Translations under genes and position numbers: made by a program
Shown here: positions 43,413-51,319 of the stretch, piece by piece
Numbering within the stretch: position 1 is the stretch's first letter
How the letters are laid out: every line of letters starts with the position of its first letter
NCBI RefSeq assembly: GCF_000442515.1
Contig: NZ_AQPH01000015.1
Span: forward strand, 1 to 61,222
Origin: Magnetospirillum fulvum MGU-K5
GTDB lineage: Bacteria > Pseudomonadota > Alphaproteobacteria > Rhodospirillales > Magnetospirillaceae
Direction of reading: 5' to 3'
Length of the DNA stretch: 61,222 nucleotides
Notes under the pieces: model-generated
Told to the model about the DNA's origin: nothing
Database searches by the model: none
What the model saw: the letters and a program-made list of their open reading frames with translations, nothing else

Positions 43413-44585
43413 ATGACAGAGCTCAGCCCGGCCCCATCCGTCACCGTTCATGCCGCAATTGCCGAGATTCCCGCGCTGGCCTGGGATGCCTGCGCCGGGA
43501 CGGCCAACCCATTTGTCAGTCACGCTTTCCTTGCCGCACTCGAACAAGCGGGGAGTGTGGGGGCGGCGACCGGGTGGCAACCGTGTCACCTTGCCCTGCG
43601 CGATGGTGGCGGCGCGGTCCTGGCGGTCGTGCCGCTCTATCTGAAGACCCATTCGATGGGAGAGTACGTTTTCGACCATGCCTGGGCCGAGGCCAGTCAC
43701 CGCGCCGGGCGACGTTATTACCCCAAGCTGCAAGGGGCGGTCCCGTTCACTCCGGTTCCCGGTCCGCGTCTGCTGATCGGTCCCGCGATTCCGGCCGATC
43801 TGGCACGGCGTGCTCTGGCCCAGGCGATGATTGCGCTGTGTGGGCAGATCGGGGCCAGTTCGGTCCATGTCACCTTTGCCGAACCGGCCGACGTGGCGGC
43901 GCTCACTGCGGCCGGGTTTCTGCTGCGGCTGGGCTGGCAATATCACTGGCACAATGACGGGTACACGACGTTCGACGATTTCCTGGCGGCGCTATCGTCG
44001 CGGCGGCGCAAGGCGATCCGCAAGGAGCGGGACGCGGTCGCCGCCAGCGGAATCGGTCTTTCGACCCTGGTCGGCGACGATATCAAGCCGCATCACTGGG
44101 ATTCCTTCCATCGCCTCTATCAAGCGACCTGCGACCGCAAATGGGGCGAGGCCTACCTCAACCGGGCCTTCTTCGAGTGCCTCTCCGCTTCGGCGGTGGG
44201 AGAGAAGGCGGTGCTGATCCTGGCCATTCAGGATGGCGAGACGGTGGGAGCGGCGTTCAACATGCTGGGCGAGGATTGTCTGTTCGGCCGTAATTGGGGC
44301 GGGGCCGCGATCGAGGCGCCGTTTCTCCATTTCGAAGCCTGTTATTACCGCGCCATCGATTTCGCGATCTCGCATCGGCTGGGCCGGGTCGAGGCGGGAG
44401 CCCAGGGCGAGCACAAGATCGCGCGGGGCTATCTGCCGGTGCCGACCCGCTCGGCCCATTGGGTGTCCGCGCCGGACCTGCGCGGCGCGGTCGGTCGTTT
44501 CCTCGATCACGAACGGGCGGTGGTCGAGCGCCATATCGCCGAGCAGCGCGCCGATGGCCCGTTCCGCTGCTCTGGTTCGGAATGA
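43413..44585 (+). CDS. FemAB-like GNAT protein (DUF482/PF04339 type)
   Basis: A 390-residue protein with the double-GNAT FemAB-like fold. Conserved stretches are AWDACAGTANPFVSHAFLAALEQAGSVG, a central AWAEASHRAGRRYYPKLQGAVPFTPVPGPRLL, LSSRRRKAIRKERDAV, and RNWGGAAIEAPFLHFEACYYRAIDFAISHRLGRVEAGAQGEHKIARGY near the end. These match the DUF482 family, which is widespread in alphaproteobacteria and of unsettled substrate. ATG 43413 is preferred; an ATG 36 nt upstream is in frame but overlaps the promoter region. Confidence 0.85.
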   Translation: MTELSPAPSVTVHAAIAEIPALAWDACAGTANPFVSHAFLAALEQAGSVGAATGWQPCHLALRDGGGAVLAVVPLYLKTHSMGEYVFDHAWAEASHRAGRRYYPKLQGAVPFTPVPGPRLLIGPAIPADLARRALAQAMIALCGQIGASSVHVTFAEPADVAALTAAGFLLRLGWQYHWHNDGYTTFDDFLAALSSRRRKAIRKERDAVAASGIGLSTLVGDDIKPHHWDSFHRLYQATCDRKWGEAYLNRAFFECLSASAVGEKAVLILAIQDGETVGAAFNMLGEDCLFGRNWGGAAIEAPFLHFEACYYRAIDFAISHRLGRVEAGAQGEHKIARGYLPVPTRSAHWVSAPDLRGAVGRFLDHERAVVERHIAEQRADGPFRCSGSE

Positions 44586-44755
44586 TACCGGCGAGCGTCA
44601 GAACGGGCCATCGGCGCTCGCTGGTTGGCCGCCATTGCGGCGGCGGCCAAGCGGGCGGATGCCCGCGGCTCCGGCAGAGGGACAATACGGCAAGTCAATT
44701 CATTGGCTTGCCGGTATGATAAGCTCGTCCCCGACGCTTCACGGGAGGGCAGGGC

Positions 44756-45247
44756 GTGGCCGCCGAAGGACCGACCCCGGAACAGCAGACCGAGTATCTG
44801 GTCCGCAAGCTGGAACAGACGATCCGCGAGAACAGGACCGTTTCGGGGATGTCATTCCGGACGTGGCAGACGATTGCCCGCGAGGAAATCCTGAACGCGA
44901 TGCTGGACGTCGAGAAGCGGCACCGCACGCACGACCGCAGCATCAATCGGCTGGTGCTGACCACCGCCGCCTCGCTGGTCACCATCGGTTTTTGGGGAGC
45001 GATGGTCGCGGTCGATCGCGCCTATGGCGGGGTGGCGGCGATCGTGACGCTGGTGGCCGGGGCGGCGTTGCTGTTTGCCGCCGCCGATTGGGGGCTGGGT
45101 CGGTGGGGCGCGGCCCGGGCCGGACGCAAGCGCGGCGAGCGGCTGGCCGGGATCGAGGATCTTGACCGTCGCATCAAGCGGATGGAAGAGGAGATGCGCC
45201 GCAAGGCCGAGCGGACCAAGGAGCGGCTGGACTCGATTGTGCCGTAA
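44756..45247 (+). CDS. Small membrane protein with coiled-coil tail, unknown function
   Basis: A 163-residue protein I do not recognise. Residues 1-60 are polar and helical; two membrane helices follow (about 64-84 LVLTTAASLVTIGFWGAMVAV and 90-110). The C-terminal 50 residues are strongly charged and predicted coiled coil (RIKRMEEEMRRKAERTKERLDSI). The GTG start has GGGAGG 7 nt upstream. It stands between the FemAB-like gene and another unknown gene on the same strand. A scaffold or membrane-anchoring role is possible but unsupported. Confidence 0.65.
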   Translation: MAAEGPTPEQQTEYLVRKLEQTIRENRTVSGMSFRTWQTIAREEILNAMLDVEKRHRTHDRSINRLVLTTAASLVTIGFWGAMVAVDRAYGGVAAIVTLVAGAALLFAAADWGLGRWGAARAGRKRGERLAGIEDLDRRIKRMEEEMRRKAERTKERLDSIVP

Positions 45248-45317
45248 CTCTGCTCTGTTGGCGTCGCGACAGGATGCACTGTAATCTTGGTGTGATGATC
45301 GCCTGGGAGTAGCGCGG

Positions 45318-46109
45318 ATGACCGACCGTACCCCCTCTGCCCCGCTATCGCCATGTTGCCGCGACGTGGGGGCAACGATGATCGGTCATTTCGTCACCCG
45401 GTTGGAAGTCGAGGCGGCCAAGGCGGGCGGCTCGTTAAGCGCGGCGACAATCCGCGCCCTGGCCCAACATTTCATTGCCGCCGAACAGGGGCGGTTCGGC
45501 ACCTATTATCAGCGCGCCTGGGACGAGTGTTCCCATCTGCGCGAGGCGCTCCATTTCGAACATGCCCGCAAGCGTCCGTTCGACCGGGCGCTGATGCGGC
45601 GCTTTTCCCATCTGTTTCCGCCCCGTCTGTTCGACGAGGGACGCGACGGAGTCTTGTCGCGGCGGATGATCCCCGGCTTCATTCTGGCGATCGATAAGAT
45701 GATCGGGCCGACCCGGCGCGAGCGGGGCGAGCGGGTCTGTGCCGACATACTGCTCCGCCATACCTCTGCCGATGGGGTGTGCGATTGGGAGCGGGTGCAT
45801 ACCGATCCGGAAACCATTGCCCTGATCGACGACACGTTGGGGGCGGTGGCGCAGACTTTTGGCGATTTTGAACGGCGGCGGGCGTGGGTGATCGACCTGA
45901 TCGAATCCCACCTGGCTCCGGCCGACCATCCCACCGCTCCAGATGCCCATTGGCTGTTGGGGCAAAGCGGGTTTACCGTGCTGATGCGGGCATTGTTCCG
46001 CGATTTCGCCCTTCGGCTTCAAGCCGATCCCGTCGCCGCCCGTGCCGTTTGGGGCGATGCGGCCTTTGCCTCCATCGCGCAATTTCTCCATCATCTCGAC
46101 GGGGGATGA
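45318..46109 (+). CDS. Conserved-looking protein of unknown function
   Basis: A 263-residue soluble protein rich in aromatic and charged residues, mostly helical by eye. It has no signal peptide or membrane helix. Notable stretches are TYYQRAWDECSHLREALHFEHARKRPFDRALMRRFSHLFPP and LSRRMIPGFILAIDKMIGPTRRERGERVCADIL. I recognise no domain. It precedes an orphan parA by 79 bp on the same strand, so the two may be functionally linked. Confidence 0.65.
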   Translation: MTDRTPSAPLSPCCRDVGATMIGHFVTRLEVEAAKAGGSLSAATIRALAQHFIAAEQGRFGTYYQRAWDECSHLREALHFEHARKRPFDRALMRRFSHLFPPRLFDEGRDGVLSRRMIPGFILAIDKMIGPTRRERGERVCADILLRHTSADGVCDWERVHTDPETIALIDDTLGAVAQTFGDFERRRAWVIDLIESHLAPADHPTAPDAHWLLGQSGFTVLMRALFRDFALRLQADPVAARAVWGDAAFASIAQFLHHLDGG

Positions 46110-46188
46110 CGCGACGACGTTTCCGACCGAGGCCAAAATCAGTCCGCGAGCGATCAGTATCGTTTGCCGTTAACTGCGAGGGGGTTTC

Positions 46189-46833
46189 ATGCCAGCCCGG
46201 ATTCTGACCATCGCCCAGCAAAAAGGGGGCGCCGGAAAGACCACGATTGCCGCCCAACTGGCCGTTGCCTATGCCCGTGCCGGACGCAAGGTCGGCCTGC
46301 TCGACATTGACCCGCAAGGGTCGCTGGCGGCGTGGTTCGAGGTGCGCCGCGCCCTGGTCGGTGCCGATGGCGGCGGGATTGCGTTTGTCCAGGCCGCAGG
46401 GTGGCGGCTGGCGACCGAGTTGGAGCGGTTGCGCCGCGATCTCGATCTGGTGCTGATCGACAGCCCGCCCCATGCCGAGACCGAGGTGCGGCTGGCGGTG
46501 CGCGCCGCCGATCTGATCCTGGTGCCGGTGCAACCCTCGCCGATGGATTTGTGGGCGACCGGCCCGACGCTGGAAATCGCCCGGCGCGAGAAGGTCCCGG
46601 CCCTGGTGGTGTTCAACCGGACCCCGGCCAAGGGCAAGCTGGTCGAGGCGGTGCGGCGCAAGATCGACGAGACCGGAATTGCCGTCGCCGATTCGGTGTT
46701 GGGCAATCGGGTTGCCTTTGCCGGGGCGATGATGGAAGGGAAGGGGGTGTTGGAAAGTCATCCCCGCCACGCCGCCGCGCAAGACGTTCTGGCTCTGGCC
46801 GACGAGATCGCCGCCCGGCTGGGCCTGCCGTGA
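46189..46833 (+). CDS. Orphan ParA-family ATPase
   Basis: A 214-residue ParA/MinD-type ATPase, short for a chromosomal ParA. The deviant Walker A is QQKGGAGKTTIAAQLA, the second switch LLDIDPQGSLAAWF and Walker B VLIDSPPHAETEV. It lacks the N-terminal DNA-binding extension, and no parB or parS is nearby. Such orphan ParAs position chemosensory arrays, plasmids or other cargo; the cargo here is unknown. The start is ATG 46189, with GAGGGGG upstream. A NUDIX gene follows closely. Confidence 0.88.
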   Translation: MPARILTIAQQKGGAGKTTIAAQLAVAYARAGRKVGLLDIDPQGSLAAWFEVRRALVGADGGGIAFVQAAGWRLATELERLRRDLDLVLIDSPPHAETEVRLAVRAADLILVPVQPSPMDLWATGPTLEIARREKVPALVVFNRTPAKGKLVEAVRRKIDETGIAVADSVLGNRVAFAGAMMEGKGVLESHPRHAAAQDVLALADEIAARLGLP

Positions 46834-46863
46834 TGTTTGTGTTTTTTGACAGGAGAAGTCGCT

Positions 46864-47469
46864 TTGGATGCCGCTAACGATGTCGAGATCATTACCCGCG
46901 AGACCGTGTTCAAGGGCTATTTCCAGGTCGACCGTTATCGTCTGCGCCACCGCACCTTTAAGGGAGGCTGGTCGGCCGAACTGGTTCGCGAGGTGTTCGA
47001 GCGGGGCCATGCCGTTGTCGTTCTGCTCTACGATCCCGACCGCGATTCTGTCGCACTGATCGAGCAATTCCGGCCGGGTGCGCTGGCGGCCGGGTGGAAT
47101 CCCTGGCTGATCGAATGCGTTGCCGGAATTATCGAAGAGGGCGAACATCCCGACGATGTCGCTAGGCGCGAGACGATGGAGGAAGCGGGCGCCGAGCCGA
47201 CCGCGATGGCGCATGTCGGCGATTATCTGATGACGGCGGGGGGCTCGTCCGAGACCTGTCGGCTGTATTGCGCCCGCGTCGACAGCCGGACGATTTCGGG
47301 ATTGCATGGCCTGGAAGACGAGGGCGAGGATATCCGCACCCATGTCGTTTCGGTTGACGAGTCGCTGGAGATGGTCCGCGATGGACGCATCAACAACGCG
47401 ATGGCGGTGGTTGCGCTGCAATGGCTGGCCTTGGAGAAGGACCGGCTGCGGTGCGAGTGGGGGGTGTAG
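46864..47469 (+). CDS. NUDIX hydrolase (ADP-ribose pyrophosphatase type)
   Basis: A 201-residue hydrolase with a complete Nudix box, GIIEEGEHPDDVARRETMEEAGA (about residues 97-120). The N-terminal VEIITRETVFKGYFQVDRYRLRHRTF and ALIEQFRPG stretches are those of NudF-type ADP-ribose diphosphatases. The start is uncertain: TTG 46864 has AGGAG 9 nt upstream and gives the family N-terminus, while GTG 46837 lies too close to the parA stop. It probably shares the parA transcript. Confidence 0.88.
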   Translation: MDAANDVEIITRETVFKGYFQVDRYRLRHRTFKGGWSAELVREVFERGHAVVVLLYDPDRDSVALIEQFRPGALAAGWNPWLIECVAGIIEEGEHPDDVARRETMEEAGAEPTAMAHVGDYLMTAGGSSETCRLYCARVDSRTISGLHGLEDEGEDIRTHVVSVDESLEMVRDGRINNAMAVVALQWLALEKDRLRCEWGV

Positions 47470-47539
47470 GTTCCCCTCTTCCTCGTGCGATTGCGTCGCT
47501 GCCCACCCCTTGCCGCCCGTCCGTCGGACAGCTAAGGTC

Positions 47540-47555
47540 TGTGAACAATTTCACA
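47540..47555. promoter_or_regulatory. Perfect CRP-type palindrome
   Basis: TGTGAACAATTTCACA is an exact TGTGA-N6-TCACA palindrome, 18 bp before the start of the periplasmic protein gene. A CRP/CAP-like protein bound here would overlap the likely start region, so repression or a downstream-shifted promoter is possible. Confidence 0.55.
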
Positions 47556-47573
47556 CATAAGGGCGTTCCGACC

Positions 47574-48185
47574 ATGTTTCGGGCTTTGCCGGGTCTTGTC
47601 TTCATAGTGCTGCTGTCGGTGTCGATGGGGGCTTTGGCCGGGGATATTCCCCGTTCCGGCGATAGCGTTCCGGCGCGGCTGGAAGCGGCCCGCGCCGCCC
47701 ATGCCAAGGGTGATCTGGCCCGCGCCGCCACTGAACTGGAAGCGGTGATCGTCGAACTTCACGCCCGGATCGGGGCGGCGCTGGGCGAATATATGCCGCC
47801 GCCGCCCTCGGGCTGGACTGCCGAGGCGCCCGAAACTCAGGGCCTGTTCAATGCCGGGGGCGGTCTGTCGGTCAGCCGCGCCTATGCCCGCGACGATGCC
47901 AGCTTCAACGCCCTGCTCGTCCTGGACAGCCCGGTGGTGTCCGCCACCGCTGCCCAATTCCATCCGGGGACGGCGTTGCCGACCAATGTGCGCCGGGTCC
48001 ATTTGGGGCAGGAGGATGCCTTGCTGCGCTGGGATGCCACGACCCATGCGGGCGAGATCACCCTGGTGTTGGGAACCCGCGTCATGTTGCAGATCGAAGG
48101 GGACGGAATCACCTCGGGGGACCAATTGATCGAGGTGGCCAAGGGGTGGAACCTGGTCTCGATCCGCAAGCTGGTTGGACTCTGA
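47574..48185 (+). CDS. Exported protein of unknown function
   Basis: A 203-residue protein with a clear signal peptide (FRALPGLVFIVLLSVSMGALAG). The mature part starts with a helical TPR-like stretch (ARLEAARAAHAKGDLARAATELEAVIVELHARIG), then a Pro-rich hinge YMPPPPSGW and a beta-rich domain ending LIEVAKGWNLVSIRKLVGL. I do not recognise the family. ATG 47574 is the only start that gives the signal peptide. It sits just after a CRP-type palindrome and ends at a strong terminator, so it is a one-gene unit. Confidence 0.75.
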   Translation: MFRALPGLVFIVLLSVSMGALAGDIPRSGDSVPARLEAARAAHAKGDLARAATELEAVIVELHARIGAALGEYMPPPPSGWTAEAPETQGLFNAGGGLSVSRAYARDDASFNALLVLDSPVVSATAAQFHPGTALPTNVRRVHLGQEDALLRWDATTHAGEITLVLGTRVMLQIEGDGITSGDQLIEVAKGWNLVSIRKLVGL

Positions 48186-48214
48186 CCGCCCACTCTGTCC
48201 GCGTTCGTTGGCTG

Positions 48215-48250
48215 AAAACGCCCGCCGGTGCCGCCGGTGGGCGTTTTTTT
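48215..48250 (+). terminator. Intrinsic terminator
   Basis: AAAACGCCC pairs with GGGCGTTTT around an inner CCGG/CCGG stem, followed by a run of T. It ends the exported-protein gene. Confidence 0.88.
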
Positions 48251-48274
48251 CGTCGGGTGTCCGATTTTTACCGC

Positions 48275-48297
48275 ACGGAAAGCCCTATATCTTCCGT
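48275..48297. promoter_or_regulatory. Inverted repeat before ECF sigma gene
   Basis: ACGGAA (48275-48280) and TTCCGT (48292-48297) are spaced by 11 nt, 21 bp before the sigma gene start. It may be an operator or part of the promoter; a GGAA-type ECF -35 element overlaps the left arm, but no well-spaced -10 is evident. Confidence 0.35.
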
Positions 48298-48317
48298 ACA
48301 AGATCAGTGTGGAACCA

Positions 48318-48935
48318 ATGGCCGAGGGAGATGTGTTGGAGCAACCCGGCGGGGACCCGACGACAGGGATTAACGCCGTCGGCGACGATGATCTTCTCCG
48401 CGCTGTTTCCCAGGGGGACCGGGGGGCATTTGCCGTGCTGATGGAGCGTCATGCGCGTTCGATGCTCACGCTGGCGACCCGTGTCACCCGCAACGTGGAT
48501 GAAGCTGACGAAATCGTTCAGGACGCGTTTCTGAAAGTCTGGAAGATGGCTCCACATTGGCAACCTGATCGCGAGGCGAAATTCACCACCTGGCTGTACC
48601 GGGTGGTGCTGAATGCCAGCCTCGATGTGCGGCGGCGGGCTCGTTATACCCCGCTTGAAGATGCCGACGATCCGATCGATGCCAATCCAGGCGGGCTTGA
48701 TCTTGCCGTGGCTCATCAGCGCGACCGTCTGGTTGCCCAGGCTCTGGATGATATTCCCGACCGTCAGCGTGCCGCATTGTCGCTTCATTATTATGCGGAG
48801 ATGAGTGCTCCGCAGGCGGCGAAGGTGATGGAATTGACGGTACCTGCGGTGGAATCCCTGCTGGTGCGGGGCAAGCGTGCCCTGCGCTCGGCCCTGGCCA
48901 AGCGCGGTATAACCGGGATCGGAGACGTGACATGA
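48318..48935 (+). CDS. ECF sigma factor
   Basis: A 205-residue sigma-70-family factor with only regions 2 and 4. Region 2 (about 25-95): FAVLMERHARSMLTLATRVTRNVDEADEIVQDAFLKVWKMAPHWQPDREAKFTTWLYRVVLNASLDVRRR. Region 4 (about 135-190): LDDIPDRQRAALSLHYYAEMSAPQAAKVMELTVPAVESLLVRGKRALR. ATG 48318 gives the normal length. The stop overlaps the next start (ATGA), and two small membrane-linked genes follow. The sigma/anti-sigma/periplasmic-sensor order recalls CnrH-CnrY-CnrX. Confidence 0.93.
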   Translation: MAEGDVLEQPGGDPTTGINAVGDDDLLRAVSQGDRGAFAVLMERHARSMLTLATRVTRNVDEADEIVQDAFLKVWKMAPHWQPDREAKFTTWLYRVVLNASLDVRRRARYTPLEDADDPIDANPGGLDLAVAHQRDRLVAQALDDIPDRQRAALSLHYYAEMSAPQAAKVMELTVPAVESLLVRGKRALRSALAKRGITGIGDVT

Positions 48936-49234
48936 CCGAACTCGACATCGACAGTCTGATGCGACGCGATGCGGCGCGATTCGAGGTTTCGTCCGCTCGC
49001 GCCGACCGGCTTGTTGCCGCGGTACTGGCCCGTGTGCCGCCGCCGTCTCGCCCGCGTCGATCCGTGGCGGTCCTCTGTCTTGAGTTGCTGGCCCCGTTGA
49101 CCCGCCTTGCCGTGCCGATGGCGGCAGCGGCGGTGTTGGGGGTGATCGTCGGTCAGGACCTTCTTGCCGCCCAGACGTCGGTTCGTTTTGCCGAAATGCT
49201 GACCGCCTCTTCGGTTGATATGACAGGGTTATGA
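48932..49234 (+). CDS. Small membrane protein, candidate anti-sigma factor
   Basis: A 100-residue protein with one membrane helix (about 58-78, LTRLAVPMAAAAVLGVIVG). The N-terminal 45 residues are cytoplasmic by topology (MTELDIDSLMRRDAARFEVSSARADRLVAAVLARVP) and could bind the sigma factor. It has no recognised zinc-binding anti-sigma motif. It is translationally coupled on both sides by ATGA overlaps, which fits an anti-sigma made in fixed ratio with its sigma. Function is inferred from position and topology. Confidence 0.7.
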   Translation: MTELDIDSLMRRDAARFEVSSARADRLVAAVLARVPPPSRPRRSVAVLCLELLAPLTRLAVPMAAAAVLGVIVGQDLLAAQTSVRFAEMLTASSVDMTGL

Positions 49235-49740
49235 TGAGGATTACGCGTTCGATATCAATGAAGTGGGTTCTGACGGCTTCGTTGGCGCTCAACGTCTTTC
49301 TGGCGACGGTTCTCGTCGTGGTCTATCGCCCGCACCATCCGCCGCCGCCCGATATCACCGATATCGCCGAGCGGATCGCCGAGACTTTGCCGCCCGCCGA
49401 CGCAGTTATCCTGCGGGAAATCGTCGCCGCTCGCGCTCCGGCGATTGAAAGCGGGAAACACAATTTGCGTGGTTTTCCCGACCGGGTTCGTGCCGTGCTG
49501 GGTAAAGAGGATTTCGATCCCGAAGCCTTGCGTCCATTATTTTCCGATTTCATCGCGGTTCATCAGCGGATGGACGAAGCGGTGGCGGCGTTGGTGATCG
49601 AGGCCGCAACCCGGATGTCGCCCCAAGGCCGGGCCGTGATCAGCCGCTTGCGTCTGCCGCCTCCGCCGTTCGCAATGGGGGGGGCGCCGCCGCCGCCGTT
49701 CGGAGGAAAGGGGCCGCCCCCGCCGCCTCCCGCTGAATAG
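49231..49740 (+). CDS. CnrX/Spy-like periplasmic metal-sensor-type protein
   Basis: A 169-residue protein anchored by an N-terminal helix (WVLTASLALNVFLATVLVVVY). It has a His/Pro segment (RPHHPPPPD) and a four-helix domain like heavy-metal-resistance proteins (PF13801, CnrX/Spy). Typical pieces are LPPADAVILREIVAARAPAIE and DFDPEALRPLFSDFIAVHQRMDEAVAALVIEAATRMSPQGRAVI. The last 30 residues are Pro/Gly-rich. As the third gene of the sigma operon it is the likely input; whether it senses a metal or an envelope stress cannot be told from this. Confidence 0.75.
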   Translation: MMRITRSISMKWVLTASLALNVFLATVLVVVYRPHHPPPPDITDIAERIAETLPPADAVILREIVAARAPAIESGKHNLRGFPDRVRAVLGKEDFDPEALRPLFSDFIAVHQRMDEAVAALVIEAATRMSPQGRAVISRLRLPPPPFAMGGAPPPPFGGKGPPPPPPAE

Positions 49741-50006
49741 GGGGAGCCGTTTCGATAGCGGTATGACCGGGCCGCCTCCTCGACGGTTTTGTTGCTAAGC
49801 CGTAACGAGGTCGGCGTGGTGCGGCCTACCAATGCAGGCAGAAGGGGGCGGCGGTCATTGATTGCCGCTCAACTCGATCTTGACATAACCCCACGAATGA
49901 GGCGTGGCGACCATTGCCTGGAACCGCGCCCTGGCGTTATGGTGACACTGGAGATGTGCGGGTTTTCCACACATCGGGGATTTGGGTTCATCAAGAGGGG
50001 AATCAG

Positions 50007-50315
50007 ATGGGTCTGTTTTCGGATCTCAAGAAGAAGGCGTCCGACGCCCTGAACCAGGCGTTGGCCGAGCATCCGGAGTACAAGGAGCGGGCGGTGAAGG
50101 CTGCCGGCGATCTTCAGGCGCTGGGTCTGAAAGCTGCCGATGAACTGTCGAAGAAGGCTCCGGCGGTCAAGGAAGCCCTGAACGCCGGGACGTTGAAGGC
50201 GGTCGAGCTGAGCCAGAAGGCGGTTGACGCCCTGCCTCCGGCGATTGAAAGCCTGAAGGGCACCCTGGCCAATGTTCAGGCCAAGGTGGCGAAGGACAGT
50301 CCCGAGCGGAAATAG
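50007..50315 (+). CDS. Small helical apolipoprotein-like protein
   Basis: A 102-residue protein with no signal peptide or membrane segment, made almost wholly of Ala/Lys/Leu/Glu. It has repeated amphipathic 11-residue-like units (ALNQALAEHPEYKERAVKAAGDLQALGLKAADELSKKAPAVKEAL). It resembles phasin-, LEA- or apolipoprotein-type helices, but I do not recognise a family. ATG 50007 has AAGAGGGG upstream. The 260 bp before it show no other gene; its own promoter is likely. Confidence 0.6.
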   Translation: MGLFSDLKKKASDALNQALAEHPEYKERAVKAAGDLQALGLKAADELSKKAPAVKEALNAGTLKAVELSQKAVDALPPAIESLKGTLANVQAKVAKDSPERK

Positions 50316-50390
50316 TCCCATAAGGTCCGTTCCGGCGCGATGCCCTGGGGAGGGCGGTCGTGCCGGAGGGGGCCGGGCCGGTGTTGCCGC

Positions 50391-51293
50391 CTAGCCCGGC
50401 GGCAGGCGGGACAGACTGTCGCGCAGCACCGCCAACTGAGCCTCAACGGACTCGGCCTGTTCCGCCAGTCCGAGAGCGGTCAGAATCGCCGACAGGCTTT
50501 CCAGGGTCAGCACCAGCGACGGCACCGCCGCCAGCGGATTGTGCGGCACTAGGGCATGGAGCAGATCGACCGCTTCCAGCGCCGAATCCAGCCCATCGCC
50601 AGCCCGACCGACACGGTGCAGACATCCGGCGTAATTGCCCAGCGATTGCGCCAGCAACAAACGGAATCCGTTCGGTTCGGTCTGGACCAGCAAGCGGGCC
50701 AGTCCCACCGCCTCTTCGGCCAGGACCAGGGCCAGCGCGGCCTCGTCGCGTTCCGCCGCTGCATTCGAGGCCTGCACCAGGGTCAGCGCCAGGATTTGTA
50801 CCGCCGGGGCGGGCGGCGCGTCGCCGAACAGGTCCAATGTCAACCGGCGCATCCGTAGCGCCAGATCCCACAAGCCGAGTTCGGAAAACGCCAGCGAGGC
50901 ACGGTGCAGCGCCTCGATCATCGGGCCGAGATAGGGCTGCCCGGCTTCTCCTCCCTGACGGAAGATGTCGGTTGCCTCGGCCAGTCCTTCGGCCGCCTCA
51001 GCCACATGGCCCTGGCGCAGCAATCCACCGGCGCGGTTGATCTGGGCCGACACCAGCACAAAGCGGGCGGAATCGGGGGCAAGCTCCATCGCCCGACCGG
51101 CGGCTTCGACCGCTTCATCAGAGACGTCCTGCGCCTCATCGACCCGGTCCAGCGCATAGAGCCGACCGGCCAACTCGTTCAAGGCCAGGGCCAGCGATTT
51201 GGGGGCCGCCGTCGGATCGGCGCGACAGGTGGCGACGGCGGTACGCAAGAATTCGATATCCGCCTCGGCGGATTCGTTGGAGGAAGTGACCAC
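50391..51293 (-). CDS. TPR-like helical protein
   Basis: A 300-residue soluble protein of repeated Ala/Leu-rich helix pairs resembling tetratricopeptide repeats (for example ALALALNELAGRLYALDRVDEAQDVSDEAVEAA and FRLLLAQSLGNYAGCLHRVGRAGDGLDSALEAVDLL). No catalytic domain is seen. The GTG at 51293 is preferred because AGGAG lies 8 nt upstream; ATG 51326 would overlap the upstream gene by 7 nt. It follows eipB closely on the same strand, but any link is unproven. Confidence 0.7.
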   Translation of the reverse strand: MVTSSNESAEADIEFLRTAVATCRADPTAAPKSLALALNELAGRLYALDRVDEAQDVSDEAVEAAGRAMELAPDSARFVLVSAQINRAGGLLRQGHVAEAAEGLAEATDIFRQGGEAGQPYLGPMIEALHRASLAFSELGLWDLALRMRRLTLDLFGDAPPAPAVQILALTLVQASNAAAERDEAALALVLAEEAVGLARLLVQTEPNGFRLLLAQSLGNYAGCLHRVGRAGDGLDSALEAVDLLHALVPHNPLAAVPSLVLTLESLSAILTALGLAEQAESVEAQLAVLRDSLSRLPPG

Positions 51294-51319
51294 CGGACAG
51301 ACTCCTTGTAGGGCGGCGC

